NCBI GenBank assembly: GCA_039029935.1
Contig: JBCCFC010000461.1
Span: 1 to 9,492 of the forward strand
Origin: G039029935 sp039029935
GTDB lineage: Bacteria > Chloroflexota > Anaerolineae > Caldilineales > Caldilineaceae
Length of the DNA: 9,492 bases
Direction: 5' to 3'
The translations under genes were made by a program, and so were the position numbers. This document shows positions 5,807 to 9,492 of this stretch, one piece after another. Positions within the stretch are counted from its first letter, which is position 1. Every line of letters begins with the position of its first letter. A model generated the notes under the pieces. That model was given only the letters and a program-made list of their open reading frames with translations, had not been told where the DNA came from and searched no databases.

Positions 5807-5828
5807 CGATGAAGAGGTTTCAACCATT

Positions 5829-6533
5829 ATGAGTACACGTATTCTCGTTGTCGATGACGACACATCTATCGTCAAAATTGTCAAAGGATATCTGGAGCAG
5901 GCCAACTACACCGTGCTGACCGCACACGACGGTGCCACCGCCCTGCATATACTACGCCGTGAACGTCCCGACCTGCTTATCCTTGATTTGATGCTGCCCG
6001 ACCAAGACGGCTGGGATATTACACGCATCTTGCGGGCGGACAAAACGCTCGCCACCATTCCCATCATCATGTTAACCGCCCGTGTTGAGGACTCCGATAT
6101 GATTATCGGGCTAGAGTTGGGTGCGGATGACTACGTGACGAAGCCATTTAACGCACGTGGGTTGGTTGCCCGTGTACGCTCACTCCTGCGCCGCAGCCAG
6201 TTTAATCAGCCAGGCGAGGCTACCCCATCTACCTTGCTACGTGGGGGAAGGATTGAACTGGATGTGGATAAGCGGGTCTTGACCGTCAACGGCGAACCAA
6301 CAGAACTGACACGCACCGAATTCAAACTGATTCATCTGTTCATGGCAAACGCTGGGCATACGCTTGCCCGCGATGAATTGCTTGAAAAGGTGATGGGCTA
6401 TGCCTACACGGGAATGGGACGCACAATCGACACCCACATTCGTAATCTGCGCAAGAAGATCGAGCTTGACCCTGACAATCCGGCCTATATCCAAACTGTC
6501 TATGGGGTTGGCTATCGTTTTGTGGCTGAATAA
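5829..6533 (+). CDS. OmpR/PhoB-family response regulator
   Basis: The 234-residue protein has a receiver domain (residues ~4-118) and a winged-helix DNA-binding domain (~140-234). In the receiver, the acidic pocket D9-D11, phospho-acceptor D53 (LILDLMLPDQDG), T83 and K105 (TKPF) are all present. The effector domain shows the OmpR hallmarks LTRTEFKLIHLF, the recognition helix region RTIDTHIRNLRKKIE, and YIQTVYGVGYRF at the C-terminal hairpin. It should therefore bind direct repeats as a dimer when phosphorylated by the downstream kinase. Start: the ATG at 5829 gives the canonical MSTRILVVDDD beginning, with GAGG 11 nt upstream. An in-frame TTG at 5796 overlaps the previous gene and is less likely. 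The 11-bp CTTGA repeats at 4705-4788 are its likely sites. Confidence 0.95.
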   Translation: MSTRILVVDDDTSIVKIVKGYLEQANYTVLTAHDGATALHILRRERPDLLILDLMLPDQDGWDITRILRADKTLATIPIIMLTARVEDSDMIIGLELGADDYVTKPFNARGLVARVRSLLRRSQFNQPGEATPSTLLRGGRIELDVDKRVLTVNGEPTELTRTEFKLIHLFMANAGHTLARDELLEKVMGYAYTGMGRTIDTHIRNLRKKIELDPDNPAYIQTVYGVGYRFVAE

Positions 6534-6570
6534 TGCGTGGACGTAAATCCAGAAAAATAATAAAAAAAAC

Positions 6571-6640
6571 GTTCAGCTAGCACGCGCACGTGCGGGTCAA
6601 ACGTACAGATTCGACCCGCACGTGGGCGTGCTAGCTGAAC
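6571..6640. repeat. 28-bp hairpin between response regulator and kinase genes
   Basis: 6571-6598 and 6613-6640 are reverse complements over 28 bases with one mismatch, around a 14-nt loop. The left arm begins GTTCAGCTAGCACGCGCACG. It lies 37 nt after the regulator's stop codon and ends 11 nt before the kinase ribosome site (GGGAG). On the plus strand it is preceded by an A-rich run and not followed by a T-run, so it is not a typical terminator for the operon. On the minus strand the stem is followed by GTTTTTTTTATTATTTTT, so it could end antisense transcription. It may instead set the ratio of regulator to kinase through mRNA processing. Confidence 0.9.
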
Positions 6641-6663
6641 TTGGATTGACTTGGGAGAAACCG

Positions 6664-7746
6664 ATGGACAGATTATGGGTTCGACTCAGTGTCGCCATTA
6701 GCACCGTCATCGCAACCATTTTCATCAGCCTGTTTTTGATATTGTATGCCTCGTTAAATCCGCCCAATGGTGATCTCGAACAGGCACTGGAAACGGCGAT
6801 TGGGGAATGGACAACCAACGACAACGCCTGGTGGCAATTCCCCGAAGCGATACTCAAAGCATCACTCTATGCCAGCATCCTTGGCGTTGCGGGTGGCGTT
6901 GTCGTCAGTCGTTTTATCAGCAACCCGATCACCGAACTGGTTGACGCTGCCCGCCGTATCGGGGCAGGCGATCTTGATACCCACATCGAATTGAGCGGTA
7001 GCCGCGAGATTGACGAGTTGGCGTCAACCTTCAATCAAATGGCAACGGACCTCAAGGCGGCACAAGAGCGGCGCAAACATATGATGGCTGATGTCGCCCA
7101 CGAACTGCGCACCCCCCTCACTGTACTGGAAGGCAATCTGCGTGCGGCTCTCGATCATGTCTATGAACTTGAAGAAGCGGATATCGCCAACCTGTATGGG
7201 CAAACTCGTCACCTCATCCACCTTGTTAATGACCTGCGCGAACTGTCATTGGCAGAAGCGAATCAACTGCCTCTTCACATTGAGTCTGTTGCAGTTGCTG
7301 ACTTTATTGGTGAGTTGGTTGATGTCTTTGAGCCATTGGCTTCGGAAAAGGGTGTCACCCTAGTGGCCAATGTGCCGGGTGCGTTGCCAATGATTCAAGT
7401 AGATGAGGCGCGCATCCGCCAAGTGCTGGACAACTTGCTTGCCAACGCCATTCGCCACTCACATGCAGGTGATACTGTAACGGTTGATGTGAAGGTGGAT
7501 GTGAGGATTGATAGTCATTTGCAGATTTCGGTGACAGACACAGGCGATGGCATTGAACAACACCGCCTGATCGACATCTTTGATCGCTTTGCACGGGCGG
7601 GCAAGCAACGCAACGGTACAAACACCTCCAGCGGACTGGGACTGGCGATTTCTAAAGCCATTGTGGAGGCGCATCAGGGGTCAATCAGCGTAGCGAGTGA
7701 TGGACTTGGTTTGGGGAGTAGCTTTTTGATTTCAATCCCACGATAA
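6664..7746 (+). CDS. HAMP-domain sensor histidine kinase
   Basis: The 360-residue membrane kinase has transmembrane helices at about 8-31 and 63-83, enclosing a short external segment of ~30 residues. A HAMP linker follows at ~82-135 (ISNPITELVDAARRIGAGDL). The HisKA domain has phospho-acceptor H146 (VAHELRTPL). The HATPase domain has the N box (N257, N261 in LDNLLANAIRHS), G1 DTGDGI (292-297), F box IFDRFAR (305-311) and G2 GLGL (324-327). All catalytic motifs are intact. It should autophosphorylate on H146 and pass phosphate to D53 of the regulator encoded just upstream. The tiny external domain makes direct ligand sensing less likely; sensing through the membrane or through the co-encoded membrane proteins is an inference. 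Start: the ATG at 6664 has GGGAG 7 nt upstream. A longer frame from GTG 6622 would begin inside the hairpin and is rejected. Confidence 0.93.
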   Translation: MDRLWVRLSVAISTVIATIFISLFLILYASLNPPNGDLEQALETAIGEWTTNDNAWWQFPEAILKASLYASILGVAGGVVVSRFISNPITELVDAARRIGAGDLDTHIELSGSREIDELASTFNQMATDLKAAQERRKHMMADVAHELRTPLTVLEGNLRAALDHVYELEEADIANLYGQTRHLIHLVNDLRELSLAEANQLPLHIESVAVADFIGELVDVFEPLASEKGVTLVANVPGALPMIQVDEARIRQVLDNLLANAIRHSHAGDTVTVDVKVDVRIDSHLQISVTDTGDGIEQHRLIDIFDRFARAGKQRNGTNTSSGLGLAISKAIVEAHQGSISVASDGLGLGSSFLISIPR

Positions 7747-7807
7747 ACTTAGAGAAAAGTAGCTGTGAGGTCAGGAATAAGAGGGGAATCCTGATGGCTC
7801 CGTAAAA

Positions 7808-9364
7808 TTAAACACCCAAATTAGAAATCGTCTCAACGATTACCGCAATCACAGATTCCTTCCCCGCAAAAAGCATCTCCGGTCCACCCGCGTGGATACT
7901 CGTGAAGGGAGCGTCGAAGAGGTCGGCGGGGTCGAGAAAGCCGCGTGTAGTGAGTTGGTCGATGAGCATGTCGATAAAGCGGTGTTGGGCCGTGGTGAGG
8001 CCCTGTGCATTGAACCCCTGTGCATTGACCCCCTGTGTATTGCGGAAGGGGGCGAAGATATGCTCGGCTGCGGTGCGATCCATGCCGACACTGCGCAGGA
8101 CGTATTGAGTTAGCGACGTTGTTTCATCCCGCTCCAGCAGGGTGGCAAGCAGCGTCTCGCCCCCTGTCTCGCCCCCAGTCTCTTCCCCTGTATCGCCAAT
8201 CTCAATCAACGTTTGCTGCAATGCCGCCAAGTCAGTGGCATCGAGTGACCCGTTGGTGCGCAGACGGTGGATCACGGGGTCGTGCAGATGATTGTGCAGA
8301 TACGCCTTGACGAGCTTTGCATATTGGGGGTGGGTGATTTTGGGCATGTAGACCACGTCCGAGAGCTCGTGTACGGCCCGCACTTGATCCTCCAAGGTGG
8401 TGTAGAGGTTATCTCGCTTTTGTTTGTCGAGCAGCGGAACCAGCCCACGCAGACGAAGACGCATCCCCTCCAGCGTGGTGAGGTCAATATCTTCCCAAAA
8501 CACATGCTCCTGGATGTGGGCGAGGTAGGCCAACTGGCGCGCCACGTCTGGGATCGCCGACTTCTCTTCAAGCAGGCTGGCAATCTCGATTACGTCTTCA
8601 CTTTGCCTGTTGAACATATCCGCGCTGCCCCCTGCGCGGATATCTGTGAGTGCCAGTTGCATCCGCAAAATGCGCATGTCAAACTGGCGCGAGTCGATGT
8701 CATCACTGGGCAACTCTGTGGGAAGGGTGGCAACGGTGTGTTGCAATGTTGCCAGATCGTCTTCGCTCAGTTGATCCCAGCGCGCTCGCTGCTGAAATGG
8801 CTCGACAACATCGAGGTGACGCCGGACAATGAAGTTCTTGCGGTTCATCTCGGCTACGTGACGATGCAACCCCTCGGTGAGTGATTGTTGGAGAGCCGCA
8901 TCATCATGCAAGGGATCCAGGGCGAGGGTTTCCTGTAGATGCCCCAACATCTGCACACGGGTGCGGAAGAGGCGCGTGTTGAGCGAGGGGCTGTCGCTGC
9001 TGCTGATGCCTTCGGGGTTTTCTTTGAAAAATTCAAAGTTGAAGCAAAAATCAAAGATGCGGAAATCCTGTTTTTTCTGGCCGGGGCCAAAGAGATCGGG
9101 ACAGGGGCGGGTTCCACGCCCGATCATCTGCCAAAATTTAATCTTGGAATAGACAGGTTTGAAGAAGACAAGATTGGCGACCTCTGGCACGTCGATGCCT
9201 GTGTCGAGCATATCCACTGAGATGGCGATGTGGGGCATCTTCTCTGGCCGCGAGAAATCGTCGATGAGCAGTTGTGGGAATTTGCTGTAGTTGTCGATGG
9301 TCTGCGCAAAGTGTCCGGCAGAGCGGGGATAGTTGGCGTTGAAGCGTTGCTCGGCGTTGGTCAT
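7808..9364 (-). pseudogene. hsdR: 3' fragment of a type I restriction enzyme R subunit (HsdR, EcoEI-type C-terminus)
   Basis: The conserved frame covers 518 residues from about 9364 to the stop at 7808. It opens partway through the second helicase lobe: TGIDVPE (motif V) at 55-61 and QMIGRGTR (motif VI) at 79-86, followed by the DF.FNFEFF segment and a long helical C-terminal region of the EcoEI R-subunit type. An intact R subunit is roughly twice as long, with an N-terminal nuclease domain, Walker A and DEAD-type motifs; none of these occur here. The frame stays open to the window edge, but upstream of the first Met it encodes unrelated hydrophobic sequence (LLFFDSFVIIFHF...). That Met has no ribosome site, so this is a truncated gene rather than a short form. 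No hsdM or hsdS lies in the window. The C-terminal coding frame is otherwise undamaged, suggesting recent truncation. Confidence 0.82.
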
Positions 9365-9424
9365 AGATTCGTCCAAGAGAGGTAAGGAGTTGAAAAAAAG
9401 CGAGAAAGAAGATAAGCTGGTGAA

Positions 9425-9492
9425 ATGAAAAATTATGACGAACGAATCAAAAAACAAGAGGCAGTCCAAGCGTATGAAACGGGGGATAAAAG
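9425..9492 (+). CDS. N-terminus of an unidentified protein, possibly a transposase (runs off right edge)
   Basis: From ATG 9425 the plus strand stays open for 22 codons to the edge (MKNYDERIKKQEAVQAYETG...). The charged helical start resembles the helix-turn-helix entry of some transposases and other DNA-binding proteins, but too little is visible to name a family. It sits just beyond the point where the R-subunit homology stops and points away from it, which fits an inserted element. No strong ribosome site is seen. Its ATG overlaps the TGA of another plus-strand frame (9426-9428). Confidence 0.4.
   Translation, partial: MKNYDERIKKQEAVQAYETGDK

Noticed and set aside
5213..5905. Minus-strand 230-codon open frame
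   Set aside because: It crosses three well-supported plus-strand genes, has no recognisable domain, and is rich in Cys, Ser and His as antisense frames often are.
6571..6640. Operon-ending intrinsic terminator after the response regulator
   Set aside because: No T-run follows on the plus strand, and an intact kinase with a good ribosome site follows at once. The T-run exists only on the opposite strand.
7771..7794. Terminator between the kinase and restriction genes
   Set aside because: Only a 6-bp stem (TCAGGA/TCCTGA) with a 12-nt loop and no T-run on either side; too weak to call.
8267..8884. Plus-strand 205-codon open frame
   Set aside because: It lies opposite the restriction R-subunit frame, which has clear helicase motifs. 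The plus frame looks like its shadow.

Overview
The window looks like chromosomal DNA from a free-living bacterium of moderate GC content. The protein families present (a DUF2855 oxidoreductase-like protein, a DUF4405 cytochrome-like protein, an OmpR/HK pair, a type I restriction R subunit) together with many palindromic intergenic repeats would fit a filamentous Chloroflexota or a similar lineage. That placement is an impression from gene style, not a homology search, and is held weakly. No rRNA, tRNA, CRISPR array or phage module was seen.

Layout. The left third runs on the minus strand. It holds an RpiB/LacAB-type sugar-phosphate isomerase, then a membrane protein that joins a PAP2 phosphatase to a VanZ-like domain, then the first 91 codons of an AT-rich AAA-type ATPase that leaves the window at position 1. 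A gene-free stretch of about 0.5 kb follows, holding three near-identical 55-bp tandem repeats with palindromic structure. Next is a two-gene plus-strand operon (DUF2855 protein and a SnoaL/NTF2-like protein) that ends in a long bidirectional terminator. The terminator is shared with a convergent minus-strand four-helix membrane protein resembling DUF1761.

The centre of interest is the 396-bp region between that membrane protein and the rightward operon at 4901-7746. It contains two mirror-image promoters, each of the form TTGA(C/A)A - 20 bp - TATA(A/C)T, and each with CTTGA boxes 11 bp apart. That period is typical of binding sites for OmpR/PhoB-type regulators. The rightward promoter leads into a DUF4405 cytochrome b-like membrane protein, a small two-helix membrane protein, an OmpR-family response regulator and a HAMP histidine kinase. 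The leftward promoter faces the DUF1761-like gene. The simplest reading is an autoregulated two-component system that controls both arms and is coupled to a membrane redox or haem protein. A 28-bp near-perfect hairpin lies between the regulator and kinase genes.

The right end is a minus-strand 3' fragment of a type I restriction R subunit. It has lost its nuclease domain and the first half of its helicase. The break lies at about 9350-9365, next to unrelated sequence with a plus-strand reading frame starting at 9425, probably a mobile element or rearrangement junction. Whether the rest of the R gene lies beyond the window cannot be seen.
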